Position numbers and translations under genes: made by a program
The notes under the pieces: model-generated
Database searches by the model: none
What the model was told of the DNA's origin: nothing
The model's input: the letters and a program-made list of their open reading frames with translations, nothing else
Origin: an uncultured Bacteroidales bacterium
GTDB taxonomy: Bacteria; Bacteroidota; Bacteroidia; Bacteroidales; Paludibacteraceae
DNA length: 57,129 bases
Assembly: GCA_900318245.1 (NCBI GenBank)
Contig: ONJT01000015.1
Coordinates: forward strand, 1-57,129
Reading direction: 5' to 3'
Part shown: piece by piece, positions 43,901-51,280 of the stretch
Position numbering within the stretch: position 1 is the first letter of the stretch
Layout of the letters: each line of letters starts with the position of its first letter

Positions 43901-44537
43901 AACGATAGCGCAGGATAATGACTGTCTGTTGAGCGATATCTTCATCGGCGAAGCGAAAGAGGCGCTGAAGGACTTCGATCCGGAGGTGACGTTCTATACC
44001 TTCTATCTCCGCGAGGGTTCGACTACTACGCCTGCCGTAGAAGCGGTGGCGCATTCTGTCAATGCGACGGTAGATATCCGCGAGGTAGCAGCCGGTGACA
44101 CCTGTACGATCTTCTGTACGGCGGCGGACGGAACGGTGAAGCGTTATTACATCCACTTTGCTATCTCGTCTGTCAAAGAGGCCATTGAGGCGACGTCCAG
44201 TGACGTGATCATCAAGCGTCTGCCGAATAGTAATACGATCTTTGTGGGAACGATTCGTAAGGATGTGCACTTTGTGCTCTTTGACCAGAATGGACACATC
44301 CTGTTTAACAAACTCGTTCCGCCGGCTAACCCGAACGATATCGTGATGACGGAGGATCTGGAGACGGTTGAGCGCTTGAGTGATATCGTCAATACGCGTT
44401 CCGGCTTGACTATCGACTTGAACACCGAGCAGATCTATTTCTACACCTTCTTGTATGGTGAGAAAGACTTCATGCAGATGGTCAAGGGTGATCAGGCAAA
44501 GCGCCTCAAATCGGGTAAAATCGTCCTGATACGATAA
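34923..44537 (+). CDS. Giant secreted protein with ~30 cadherin-like repeats, PCMD-like domains and C-terminal sorting domain
   Basis: The product is 3204 residues. A signal peptide (FVCTALMALPFMAYA) is followed by a PCMD-like domain at about 25-270 (SNFEDW, PKGW, SPGYFSLGKPWAYV, RPDSMAVWIK). Then come some 15 repeats of about 80-95 residues with the pattern L-I-G-F-P-Y-LP-GT-P, QxV and VTAEDG-Y-IxF, as in cadherin-like beta-sandwich domains. A second PCMD-like domain at about 1550-1785 (TLRGGALNSSMPGTLTLGGL) is followed by about 15 more repeats and a C-terminal domain (about 3090-3204: FVLFDQNGHILFNK ... KSGKIVLIR) resembling a T9SS sorting domain. It is probably a surface fibre that binds carbohydrate or neighbouring cells. 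The repeats are too diverged at DNA level for easy recombination. It has its own promoter and terminator. Confidence 0.85.
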   Translation: MSKFLQRIFVCTALMALPFMAYADDFQVSNSNFEDWSGAAFDGEIQPKGWNACNVEQVGFKFNFAHRETGHNGGYCMMVQDQDVGAMGITETSPGYFSLGKPWAYVASITAINQATAGTSGGITWTHRPDSMAVWIKRTGSNTDKEDFYLLYYSWSGTAKGTKYKGKNGSCTTTGGYTDEESDVRQALNGNECGTNTMAKQIAEGMWREKKTYGNWTRMVVPIYYMNNDVPQKMNLIFSASNYPNFRANSGLYKGNSLYVDDVEMIYSSKIQKLLVDGKEWKGFDPNSTEVQTYSLGESATSIPTIEAVRGAGSITNARGTTVAFAGRTLSGSEISITYGNLTGTPTVITVKSEDGKSTTTYKIQFQKAASSNAKLAGITINGAALESFSPTKYNYEVELPYGTKSAPVVEVEKQEEQQTVAITQPTSATGTATIKVTAANKTATQTYTLNFKVGLLSDNELQDILVNGKSIPGYTPSQTVYKVSLPVSTTTMPTVTTVSKPEYGNDQTVVHTKPTVIDGGVYMLSVTTPGNKIAKVYKLNFKLEKSSYSYLKDLKVEGGYIAEFRPDNFTYYINLPMGTTSLPKITYTLGDEYQTVSVSELGAGVVDGTVRVTVTAGNGDQSVYKLVFSTEKSDLSTLAGITIGGVALPGFAPDVTSYTYQLPVGTTELPAIVPILGDQYQTYSITTAGLNGKTRITVTAGDGSTTIYMIAFSVEVFNENTLDSLSVAGFEINFDPEVNEYWVNLPQGTTVLPAVSYTLKDPTFQTASVRPISGLTGDYKITVRPQSGASRTYIIHFSVATSSNVNLNNIYVDGVALTGFQPDTTAYVITLPEGVSTIPTVTFERAETSQRVLSVLEGKVHTITVTAQSGAIRTYTVTFVVVASANASLDMIYLNGDSLKGFDPKVLNYTVKLNGETCPEITVTKAPGQQVTITAPYGAGTAYIAVKPETGAVNTYTIAFEPVPVASAQLDGIAINGVAIPDFKSDSMDYTATYSKELPTITYTKRHVSQEVEVLWKDSVAWIHVEDTLGNKAAYSVAFSRTLLTVNTLDAIYADGVLIEGFDSNTKEYTYDLQPGSSYPELSYKVTDYATVVFFGQLIEGKWGIKVAAEDGTTTLYTVAYTILPYTDVTLKDLKVAGYDFAYDKTQNTYGPFTIAEGVELPVVTAVPEDGQSVLTYNENDSTQKVLVMAENGAKNEYTIEYRRVLSDHVQLANIVIAGYPDFTFNPAVHKYSVTLPRDAKVVPNVNAVPQLENQTVTTYFCRPDGVVRILVQAQDGSTGEYTIAFPVEKSDVTLLKSLTINGEAKDVNVTEYTFNVPFGTVEPYMVSYEQHEGQLVHLIEAPLTGTTKIIVTNEKGDNSRTYSINYIVGKPEGVNKVKSVKYSYVTASDATVTGTIEPVKGDNIIKLPFGTKEFKVDLSDVEKNYEAQTIQLYDGGIRRGVTIIAVANREGEDDVIYTLTPEMPEFEETGKLEHLVYKGAEVPRFRPNVYNYMINVTAQPTEADFAGTVAYGGKTVTFSAFDAKKKQVTISVDGGETYNVCWFYNADEWPFTHTRVQTEKAYWYEVSTLGGIFGSQAKRKDIVDPTGYKPKGWKVPADLLAYIDYDATVSHFTYYTGHEVTVIGEKEITLSTLRGGALNSSMPGTLTLGGLSFPDGIKLNGNTKVSFEKNLTNAVQYRNTPEQFQFEYQPIMTVNGINNWNAWVSLGTASGTSLVSADISGTYANLGKWQTKTTNLSYNGTVGKLNIMLCASEVSGSSYNIYAGPAAKSADLQIRNMRMVYNSELTGVKVNGTDATKDGMNFIITVDDNYIGMPSLKFTGKVQDQTQSITLENNGEWIDGKLTAKVVNYGENANEALCDSTIYYVILQRTPVTSVEHTAAFGSYPTTVKGDTTFINMPYGTKVLPDLKITPESVHQLITMTKKGNAVTVNVKAEDGAEKTTVYVFREIKGTDATPETWNLESGVLNTVDAENHIYTVEAEKMPEVEISKKDGQLLDINYTVNGAVFTITSADGKSQTTYTINRLNPSVTTTGQIETFMKDGTPWAVLGGDTYDATLARPTELITFERKNDPDSVVYIQAPDRMEWQVYGSANHTYLLTYPSAASTNANLANILIDGVPYNEFAASETEYEIELDSIFFMDAVAAEMTQKIVTTQTTEAGTVVVYNTTVTAEDGTTTKQYRVTVHRSKSSNATLEGILLDGKPIDGFDPTVPNYTVTLPLPADGVKREQPIVPAITYIAGQKGQVVTVTDGVLNMSATELLVTSEDGSNNTYTVLVNAEPSHCADLTGITVNGEIVDQFEPGRHYYSQSIKTSKITIDYMADDRFQEVTMKVDTIRADHQLKYTLTVKAEDGVKVANYEVMIYIENQSNDAQLANILLNGKELDDFERLLNPDIVFDGGNNNYEITLPAGTTVLPEVSAKLKMDGQTVDIIQKADSVLLNVFAVDGTPNTYTLKFTVPLSTNANLSMIFLNGDSLKGFDPSYYFYQVDLPVGAHVLPSVAAQKSEAVQTILPIVVDSAKMQATIKIQAEDPTTRENTYVVVFRFTQSDADSLAMIYQDGKNLAGYVPTTMYYTLSLPVGTAAFPDLSWETVDEWQIVKMDTVESTADQLIRQITVTSESGKKNTYTVSYTILKSDIDTLQMIFVDQKALENFNASTLEYYYQLSASYAAELGGKVPTVEVITGDEYQTVLISQVRDSIAGKSLEYKSIVTVTAANGTTRTYTIHYPVEKSSEATLNMINLAGKPLAGYDAERFSYKVEIGLEAAVPAVTVIKKEEIQVVEISLVDDVITIIVTAEDGTQQTYTLTFVRVMSDIATLRDLILTEEQGEALTYPFRPEVFNYTINIPYSADKTLEEQLPAIEPVFYDEMQTMDTVHHLLENGDILIEITVTAPNGEDQKIYSLTFHFIKPSDAMLVNILIKGTELLNFLPQVTEYTYAHPYGSTTADYFTAADVQAMLSDRLATFTITESTDGTIYIRVVAQDGTTENTYAIMQTIAQDNDCLLSDIFIGEAKEALKDFDPEVTFYTFYLREGSTTTPAVEAVAHSVNATVDIREVAAGDTCTIFCTAADGTVKRYYIHFAISSVKEAIEATSSDVIIKRLPNSNTIFVGTIRKDVHFVLFDQNGHILFNKLVPPANPNDIVMTEDLETVERLSDIVNTRSGLTIDLNTEQIYFYTFLYGEKDFMQMVKGDQAKRLKSGKIVLIR

Positions 44538-44560
44538 GGGCAATCCTGTTCAATTATCAA

Positions 44561-44597
44561 AAAAATGACATGCGCGCTTGCGTATGTCATTTTTTTG
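44561..44597 (+). terminator. Terminator of the giant surface protein gene
   Basis: ATGACATGCGC (44565-44575) pairs with GCGTATGTCAT (44580-44590), 11 pairs with one wobble, followed by T7. A's upstream make it potentially bidirectional. Confidence 0.9.
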
Positions 44598-44600
44598 TAG

Positions 44601-44608
44601 TACCTTTG
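44601..44608 (+). promoter_or_regulatory. Promoter -7 box, glycolipid operon
   Basis: TACCTTTG followed by CAGCGC, starting four bases after the preceding terminator; the ATG is 20 bases downstream. Confidence 0.7.
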
Positions 44609-44627
44609 CAGCGCAAATCTATCGCTT

Positions 44628-45788
44628 ATGGCAGAGCAACATACCAAGAAACGCATCTTAGTGACCTATATCGAAGCCGGTTTTGGTCACATCACAACGG
44701 CTAACTCTATCGCCGATGCGATTGAGGCATTGCACGATCCGAATATCGAGCTAATCCGTAAGTATACTTTCCACGGCGACCCGCTGTTGGAGAAAGTGGA
44801 GAAGGGCTACGTGAAGGAAGTTAAGTGGGCGAATATCTTCCCCTGGCACACCTATATCCAGATGGCTGCTACCCATATTGGCGGCATCCACAACTCGCTG
44901 CCGTTTGTGGTGAACACCATCTATCGCCGCGCACGCAGGCAGTACCTTAAGATGCTCGAAGAGGTGAAGCCCGATATCATCATCGACACGCATTTTCTGA
45001 CCTCTTTCTTTTCTACGGAGTACCGCGATAAGATCGATCCGCATGTCAAGGTAGTCACCTATAACCCCGATAACAATGTCCATAACTGGTGGAATATCCG
45101 CGTCGATAAGTTCATCGTCAACTGCCGTCTGGCTTTCCACGATGCGTTGGAGCACGACTTCACCCGCGAGCAGCTGATGATCGTGCCTTTTGTGACGCGC
45201 AAGGAGATCATGGAGGTGACGGATACGCCTGCGTTCTTCCGCGAGAAATACGGCCTGCCGCAGGATCGCTTCACGGTTATGGTGGCTGCCGGCGGCTACG
45301 GCCGCTCGGGGATGTCGCGCGTGCTGTTGGCGCTGATGAACATCAAGCATCCGATCACCGTCATTGCTATCTGTGGCACGAATACCAGGCTCTATAACCA
45401 ACTGCAGAAACTGAAAGCCAAAGTGGCGCCGCGTATCGACTTGCGGCCGTATGAGTTTGTGCCGAATGTGTATGAGTTGAACCGCGCGGCGGATGTGCTG
45501 CTCACCAAGGGTGGACCGAACGCCATGTTGGACAGCGTGCTGATGGGAGTGCCTGTCGGCGTCTTCTACTGCGCATCCCCCATCGAGTACCAGTCGATGC
45601 ACCTCTTTACCTCCATCCTCAACTGCGGACGCTTCTTCCGTACGTCGCATAAGATTGTGCGGTGGATCAACGAATGTGTGACGAATCCTTCGATTCTCGA
45701 TATCTATAAAGAGGCCGCGCAAGAAGTACGGCGCAAAGGGAATGGCGCGGTGCAGATCGCGCAGTTTATACAAACCTACGAAGCATAA
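44628..45788 (+). CDS. MGDG synthase-like glycosyltransferase (GT28)
   Basis: The product is 386 residues with the two-domain GT-B pattern of monogalactosyldiacylglycerol synthases: ILVTYIEAGFGHITTANSIA at the N-terminus (residues 10-29), PDIIIDTHFLTSFF, then GGYGRSGMSRVLLAL and the donor-site stretch LLTKGGPNAMLDSVLMGVPV. It probably transfers a sugar from a UDP-sugar to diacylglycerol at the inner membrane. It lacks membrane helices. First of a three-gene operon with a flippase-like protein and a second glycosyltransferase, three bases before the next start. Confidence 0.85.
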   Translation: MAEQHTKKRILVTYIEAGFGHITTANSIADAIEALHDPNIELIRKYTFHGDPLLEKVEKGYVKEVKWANIFPWHTYIQMAATHIGGIHNSLPFVVNTIYRRARRQYLKMLEEVKPDIIIDTHFLTSFFSTEYRDKIDPHVKVVTYNPDNNVHNWWNIRVDKFIVNCRLAFHDALEHDFTREQLMIVPFVTRKEIMEVTDTPAFFREKYGLPQDRFTVMVAAGGYGRSGMSRVLLALMNIKHPITVIAICGTNTRLYNQLQKLKAKVAPRIDLRPYEFVPNVYELNRAADVLLTKGGPNAMLDSVLMGVPVGVFYCASPIEYQSMHLFTSILNCGRFFRTSHKIVRWINECVTNPSILDIYKEAAQEVRRKGNGAVQIAQFIQTYEA

Positions 45789-45791
45789 ACC

Positions 45792-46874
45792 ATGAGCAAG
45801 CAACCCGACACCGCATCCGAAAACCGGTCCGTAGCGTCTCGTTTCAAGCCGTCTATGGTCATATGGCCGATCCTCTTCGGCTTGGTGGGAGTGGGGTATA
45901 TGTTCTGGCGGGAGATGCGGAATGGTATCCCCGATGAACCGCTCACCTTGGCTAACCACTGGTGGGTGTTCGTCATCCTGGTCGTTCTCTTTACCCTCTT
46001 CAAAGATTTCTCGGGCATGTATCGCCTGCGCGTGATGTCCGGCATGCCGCTGAAGTTCCGCCAGCTCTTCCGCATCCGTATGCTCTATGAGTTCACTTCG
46101 GCGGTCACTCCTTCTGCGGCCGGCGGCTCCTCGCTTGAGGTGCTCTTTATTCACCGCGAAGGCGTCAAAGTCAGCCGGGCTACCTCGATGACGATCCTGG
46201 CCCTTTTCATGGATGAAATGCTGATGATCATCCTCTTCCCGCTCTTATTGCTCCTCATTCCTTATAGCGAACTCTTTACCTCCGAGGGCTATTTCCAGTA
46301 CGGTTACCTCTGGGCTTTCCTCATCGGCTATGCGATGAAGTTCGTATGGGTGACGATCCTCTTCATCGGCCTGTTCTGCAAATCGACGATCATCGTTAAG
46401 ATCATCGGCCTTATATTCAAACTCAAGTTCCTGCGCAAATATAAGATGCGCGGACTGCGTACGGCCCTGGAGATTCGTAACTGCGCGCTGGAGATCCAGC
46501 ATGAGTCGTTCGGCTACTGGGTCCGTATGTTTCTCTCGACAGCCGGTATATGGGTGTTCCGTTTTCTCATCGCCAATGCGGCCATTATGATCTTCAACCC
46601 GCTGACGGGGGCGGACAATATGATGTGTTTCGCCCGCCAGTATATCTTAGGCATCGTGACGATGATTGTTCCGACGCCGGGAGGTAGCGGTTTCGCGGAA
46701 GTGATGTTCGACGATTTCCTGTCGGAGTATATCACGCAGAAAGTATCGACGATGGTTATCACGCCTGTTTGGCGTATCTGTACCTATTATTATTACCTGA
46801 TCGCCGGCGTCATTATTCTGCCGCAGTGGTTGGGTAGAAGCAAGTTAATCCGTAAGCACCGTGAAAAAGAGTAA
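45792..46874 (+). CDS. Flippase-like integral membrane protein (LPG synthase TM family)
   Basis: The product is 360 residues with about eight membrane helices. It belongs to the UPF0104 / lysylphosphatidylglycerol-synthase transmembrane family: FKDFSGMYRL, FTSAVTPSAAGGSSLEVLFIHR and TMIVPTPGGSGFAEVMF are typical. Members flip lipid-linked molecules or are parts of MprF. Located between two glycosyltransferases, it may move the glycolipid they make. Its stop overlaps the next start by 14 bases. Confidence 0.87.
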   Translation: MSKQPDTASENRSVASRFKPSMVIWPILFGLVGVGYMFWREMRNGIPDEPLTLANHWWVFVILVVLFTLFKDFSGMYRLRVMSGMPLKFRQLFRIRMLYEFTSAVTPSAAGGSSLEVLFIHREGVKVSRATSMTILALFMDEMLMIILFPLLLLLIPYSELFTSEGYFQYGYLWAFLIGYAMKFVWVTILFIGLFCKSTIIVKIIGLIFKLKFLRKYKMRGLRTALEIRNCALEIQHESFGYWVRMFLSTAGIWVFRFLIANAAIMIFNPLTGADNMMCFARQYILGIVTMIVPTPGGSGFAEVMFDDFLSEYITQKVSTMVITPVWRICTYYYYLIAGVIILPQWLGRSKLIRKHREKE

Positions 46875-47640
46875 CATCTTCGTTTGTATCTTCAACTACC
46901 ACGCCGCGGCGAATGCCGAGTTCCTCTATCGTGAACTCAAGCCGGCTTTCGACGACTGTCATATCATCGATGCCGATAGCGGCGAGCGGCCCGATCCCTG
47001 CGATGGAGATACGGTCTATTTGCCGAACGTCTTCTATAGCGGTATGATGCACCACGCCATCACCATGGCGCAGAAGGGTAACTATCCGTACATGTTCTTT
47101 ATCTGCTCCGACGTGCTTATCTCCCACGAGGCCTTGGAGCAACTCAAGCATATCTTGCTTTCCGAGTCGTTCGATGGGGTAGGCGTCTATTGTCCTTCGC
47201 ATGCGGATGACTCCTATACCTGGGCTGCCTGGTCGTACTCGCGGCATAGCGGTAAGCGCCGTGAGGTGGCTTTTGCGGAAGGCATGTTAGGCTTATACGC
47301 CCGCCCGGTGTATGAGAAACTGGAGCCGCTCGATATCAATCCGCACGGCTGGGGCTTGGACCTCGTCGCGTGTTTCTATGCCCGTCATTGGGGCTTGCGC
47401 TGCGAGATAGACGACCGCCTCTCTATCACCCATCCGAAAGGCGATGTGCATAAAAATACCCTCGCCCGCAGAGAGGCAAGGGAATATCTGATGCGCTATC
47501 CGGAGGGATGGAAGATCCGGGCTTATTGGGTGATCAGTTCGATTCGCAATGCAACGATCCAACTCTTTATCCTGCCGCCATCGTATCGCAAGTGGCTACG
47601 GTTCTACCTGCCGATCTATCGTTTCTTCCACCGGCGGTAG
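46861..47640 (+). CDS. Glycosyltransferase, GT-A (family 2) like
   Basis: The product is 259 residues. NIFVCIFNYHAAANAEFLYR at the N-terminus and FFICSDVLISHEALEQL (a DxD-like SDV) suit a GT-A fold; HGWGLDLVACFYARHWG further on matches acceptor-site regions of related enzymes. The start is a GTG inside the upstream gene (14-base overlap), the only start that gives the full N-terminal strand. Probably extends or modifies the glycolipid of the operon. The family assignment is moderate. Confidence 0.68.
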   Translation: MKKSNIFVCIFNYHAAANAEFLYRELKPAFDDCHIIDADSGERPDPCDGDTVYLPNVFYSGMMHHAITMAQKGNYPYMFFICSDVLISHEALEQLKHILLSESFDGVGVYCPSHADDSYTWAAWSYSRHSGKRREVAFAEGMLGLYARPVYEKLEPLDINPHGWGLDLVACFYARHWGLRCEIDDRLSITHPKGDVHKNTLARREAREYLMRYPEGWKIRAYWVISSIRNATIQLFILPPSYRKWLRFYLPIYRFFHRR

Positions 47641-48426
47641 TTATTTCCACCTGTATCCTAAGGAAAGGCTGATGCACTGAGGGTAGATCAGGGCGTCCGC
47701 TACGTCTTGTCCCTTCATCTCCGTGTAGAACCCTGCTATATCCGACAGGCTCACTTTGTATTGCAGGTTGATCTGCATACCGAACGTGCACTCATAGCCC
47801 ACCGTTACGCATATACCGAAGTGGTTGTTATGCAGCGTGTACAAACGGCTGTAGTCATAGCCGTCAGTCTGCTCTCCGGTGCCCGACGGTTCGTCGTAAC
47901 TGCGGTATTTATTGGCTACGTTGGAGGCGAAGGTGAAGTGGGTGAAGATACCGCCGCCGAACTGAATATACCCCTGCGTCATATTGCCGAAACGGCCTAA
48001 GAAATACACGGGTATATCCATGCCGAAGGACCAGAGGTGGTTCGTCGTGTCGGTCGTGGCGAAGTAGTTCTCTTGCGCGGTGAAGAGTACCTGCGGCTGA
48101 ATAGAGAAGTGCTTGGAGAGACGGAAATCGATGAAGCCGCCTAACTCCGCACCGATACGCATGTATGAACTCATCGGCTTGTGGTTGCGGGTGATGATGA
48201 AGTTACTCATGTTCGCGCCGGCCAGCAGACCGCCGGACACGATGCGAGGCAGCTTCTCCTGGTCCAACGAGTCCAGAAGATGTTCTGTGTCGAACTCCAC
48301 AAACTGAGCTTTCACGTCGTTCAACTTTTCCTGCAACTTGGTATCCTTTACTTGCGCCGACACGTGCACCAGCGGCATACTCAACACCGCCAGAACCATT
48401 ATTCCTATGATCTTTATGTCTTTCAT
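47641..48426 (-). CDS. Outer-membrane beta-barrel protein (PorT-like family)
   Basis: The product is 261 residues: signal peptide (IMVLAVLSMPLVHVSA), a charged helical segment (VKDTKLQEKLNDVKAQFVEF) and then an eight- to ten-stranded barrel pattern with alternating aromatic residues ending GYRWK. It fits the outer-membrane beta-barrel family of Bacteroidetes that includes PorT. Its specific role is unknown. It stops directly beside the convergent glycosyltransferase, with no gap, and follows the DUF5686 gene by 17 bases. Confidence 0.8.
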   Translation of the reverse strand: MKDIKIIGIMVLAVLSMPLVHVSAQVKDTKLQEKLNDVKAQFVEFDTEHLLDSLDQEKLPRIVSGGLLAGANMSNFIITRNHKPMSSYMRIGAELGGFIDFRLSKHFSIQPQVLFTAQENYFATTDTTNHLWSFGMDIPVYFLGRFGNMTQGYIQFGGGIFTHFTFASNVANKYRSYDEPSGTGEQTDGYDYSRLYTLHNNHFGICVTVGYECTFGMQINLQYKVSLSDIAGFYTEMKGQDVADALIYPQCISLSLGYRWK

Positions 48427-48443
48427 TCTTTCCTCCTTTCACC

Positions 48444-51272
48444 TTACAGCGAGAACCTCACGGTTACTTTGACGCCGTTACGTCCCCATGCAGGGATGCG
48501 ACGACGCGCTTGAATCATAACGGGTTCGCCCGTCTCCGGGTCTATCATCGGGTTGCCGGCGCCGTCTAACTGCGGCACTTTATACGGCAACTCATAGTCA
48601 TTATACGTCAGACGGCGGACGTAGTCAATACGGATGAATTTGAAGATATTCTCAAATCCTGCCGTGAGCTCCAGGTACGGCAACTTACCAATCGGCGAAG
48701 AGGTCGTACCGGATTGGTAGTAACCGTTCTTGTCAAAGGTCGCCGTCTGCGGGAACTCATACAATCCGCTGCCTGTTTCCACATACGGGTTGTTCTTCTT
48801 CGTCAGACCTCCGTAGATACCGGCGAACGAAACGACGCCGCGCAGCTTGAGTTTGTTGATACCCGGGATGCGGTTTAAGATCCAGCCCTTGAAATAATAG
48901 GTCATATAGAGCGATACGTACTCGTCCATCATAAACTCCATCGGTTTCATCAGGTTGAACGCACGCTGACCGAGCAAGATACTCGTCGAGGTCGGCGGAA
49001 TATGCAACTTGGTGAACGGCACTTTCTGCCAGATAATACCTGTCTGCACGCGCAGGTCAAGGTGACCGAAGGCCGAGAACCAGAAACGCTTGTCGAACAT
49101 CACCTCCGTCTTGTTATAGAAGAAGCCGTCGCCGCCATTATGACGGTCATCCAGATAGCCGATGGTGTGCGTCAACTTGATCGTCGGCGCATCTTTCTCT
49201 ATCGTCCACGGACTCTTGACACCCGCGCGGTCCATACCGATCGTCGAACCCGGCGAGTACTCGAAATCAACCATCGCCTCGTAGTTGCGGTACGAACCGA
49301 TTGGTGTCGTGCTCTTATCATAAGTCGTATCACCCTTCACCGGATCGACGTTCATCGTCCAGTTCACTTTGTCGTAGCGCAATGCTCCCGCCGCGCGGTT
49401 GTTCGTGAAGTCGAAATGCGTGGAGAGAATCATGTTATTGCGCCACTCTTTCATATACTCCACTTTGGCATGGAATACATACTGGGCAAACGGCATCGTC
49501 GGCGTGCCGAAGGGGATAGACATGAGGATGTTATCGCGTCGAACGACATCGGTCAACTGTCCTGGTTCCTCTACGTCGTATTGACCCGTGAACTGAATAT
49601 GATGCTTCAGACGACCGTCGTACGGATGATACTCGTGCTTTCCGAAGGTGTAGATGAACGTGCCGCTGTATTTGGGCAACAGGTCTTTCGTTCCGAAGGC
49701 GACGTAGCCGCGGAAGAAGATCTGGTCGTGTAAGCGGGCGGTCGAGATACCTCCGAAACGCAGACGTACACCTTCCAGCATGTTCCAGCTGATGAAGTTA
49801 TAGATCGGTCCGATATCGAACTTACTGAGGTACATAAACTCCGCCTTACGCGTCGGTATATACTCCGTCGTCACGGCGTTGACGAACAGCGCCAGACTGT
49901 TGAACTTCGGCGTGTTGGTGAACTCGCGCACCAGGTCCACTACCGAACTCTCATATTTCGTCAGCGGCTCCGGACGCATTTCATCCGTCCAATCGCCTTC
50001 CCATACCAGTTCCGCGGTCGAGTCGTTCTTCTCTGCTTCCGCACCGGTGTTCAAGGGCGAGAAAGTCTCTTTCGGTATAGGTGTCTCTAAGTCCCACGCA
50101 GTGTAGATCTTCGTCTGCCGCGCGAGCATACCGCGTTTGTTGTTGAAGATATAGAACTTCGCGTACGTCGTCGTTCTGTCCGGTGCCCAGAGGCCGTTCT
50201 CCAACTGCTTGTAGCTGTGCTCGATCGAGAAATTGCTTACGAAGTTGAGGTTGATATCCGGCGGTACGTTGATCGTGTATTTCTTCAAGCGATACGTGCT
50301 ATCGTTGACGATATAGAGGTGACCCGTGAAACCGTAACTCTCTGAGTTCACCGGCACAAACGCCAGGTCGATACACGGATAGCCGTCCACCAGGATCGTA
50401 TCCATGATATAGTATTGGTAGAACGTCACGGCGAGCGTCGTACTCAACGGCGAGACGAAGCGGTTGAACAGCAGGTTCATGCTGTTGTCGTTGATGTCCA
50501 CGTCCTTGAAGATGGCGTCCACATTCTTCTGGAACGACTCCGAACCGATCACACTCTCGATACCAAAGATACGCTTCTTATCCAGCACTTTCTTCTCGCG
50601 GTGCGGCTTGCGCTGGTAGTACTCCGTGTTCAAGTGCTCGCGGATACTTACCGTCACGTTCGGATACACACCCGTCGTGTCGATGTATTTCTGTACGAAC
50701 GCAAAGTCTTTCCAGAACGGCTTCTTCCAATTGACTTTGATGTTATCCAGCGCAAACGACATACGTGCGTAGCTGTTGGCCTTATACTGGTCCACCGTCA
50801 GCACGCAGTGCTTGTCTTTGTTGGCAATCACGTTCTTGATCAACTCCACTGCCGGGTTGCCTTTGCGTTTGTACTCGCGTTTGCGGTTCTTCGGGGTCAC
50901 GACGATATCCTGCAATCCGTATACATCCGGCGTCATCTTCACCTTCACGTTCTTGCGGTTCTGACCCTTACGCAGCGTCAGCAACTCCGTCTTAAAACCA
51001 ATCATCTGAAAATTCAGCGACGTATAACCTTGCGTGTTGCTGATGCTGAAGTTTCCGTCGATGTCACTCGTCGTACCTACCTCCGAAGGCACCACACCCT
51101 TGTTGGTGGTGGATTTCAGGAAGTATATCTGTACGAAAGGCAGTGTCTCGCCGGTGTCGCCGTCCACTACTATACCCGAGATACTCGTGCGTCCCGGGTC
51201 TTCCTGCGCCATCACCATCCCGGCGAAGCACAAGAACAAACTGATAATATATATTCTAAAATTCACTTTCAT
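48444..51272 (-). CDS. DUF5686 outer-membrane protein with CarboxypepD_reg-like domain
   Basis: The product is 942 residues: signal peptide (IISLFLCFAGMVMAQ), a carboxypeptidase-regulatory-like beta-sandwich at about 30-115 (TSISGIVVDGDTGETLPFVQ), a central DUF5686 region and a large C-terminal barrel ending VKVTVRFSL. It is a typical large outer-membrane protein of Bacteroidetes with no known substrate. It is not a SusC type: there is no TonB plug. Likely transcribed with the small barrel downstream. Confidence 0.87.
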   Translation of the reverse strand: MKVNFRIYIISLFLCFAGMVMAQEDPGRTSISGIVVDGDTGETLPFVQIYFLKSTTNKGVVPSEVGTTSDIDGNFSISNTQGYTSLNFQMIGFKTELLTLRKGQNRKNVKVKMTPDVYGLQDIVVTPKNRKREYKRKGNPAVELIKNVIANKDKHCVLTVDQYKANSYARMSFALDNIKVNWKKPFWKDFAFVQKYIDTTGVYPNVTVSIREHLNTEYYQRKPHREKKVLDKKRIFGIESVIGSESFQKNVDAIFKDVDINDNSMNLLFNRFVSPLSTTLAVTFYQYYIMDTILVDGYPCIDLAFVPVNSESYGFTGHLYIVNDSTYRLKKYTINVPPDINLNFVSNFSIEHSYKQLENGLWAPDRTTTYAKFYIFNNKRGMLARQTKIYTAWDLETPIPKETFSPLNTGAEAEKNDSTAELVWEGDWTDEMRPEPLTKYESSVVDLVREFTNTPKFNSLALFVNAVTTEYIPTRKAEFMYLSKFDIGPIYNFISWNMLEGVRLRFGGISTARLHDQIFFRGYVAFGTKDLLPKYSGTFIYTFGKHEYHPYDGRLKHHIQFTGQYDVEEPGQLTDVVRRDNILMSIPFGTPTMPFAQYVFHAKVEYMKEWRNNMILSTHFDFTNNRAAGALRYDKVNWTMNVDPVKGDTTYDKSTTPIGSYRNYEAMVDFEYSPGSTIGMDRAGVKSPWTIEKDAPTIKLTHTIGYLDDRHNGGDGFFYNKTEVMFDKRFWFSAFGHLDLRVQTGIIWQKVPFTKLHIPPTSTSILLGQRAFNLMKPMEFMMDEYVSLYMTYYFKGWILNRIPGINKLKLRGVVSFAGIYGGLTKKNNPYVETGSGLYEFPQTATFDKNGYYQSGTTSSPIGKLPYLELTAGFENIFKFIRIDYVRRLTYNDYELPYKVPQLDGAGNPMIDPETGEPVMIQARRRIPAWGRNGVKVTVRFSL

Positions 51273-51280
51273 TCACTCAT

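Noticed and set aside
34935-44543. Long open frames on the strand opposite the giant gene (up to 346 codons)
   Set aside because: They lack start signals, signal peptides and recognisable domains, and follow from the strong codon bias of the repeat-rich sense gene.
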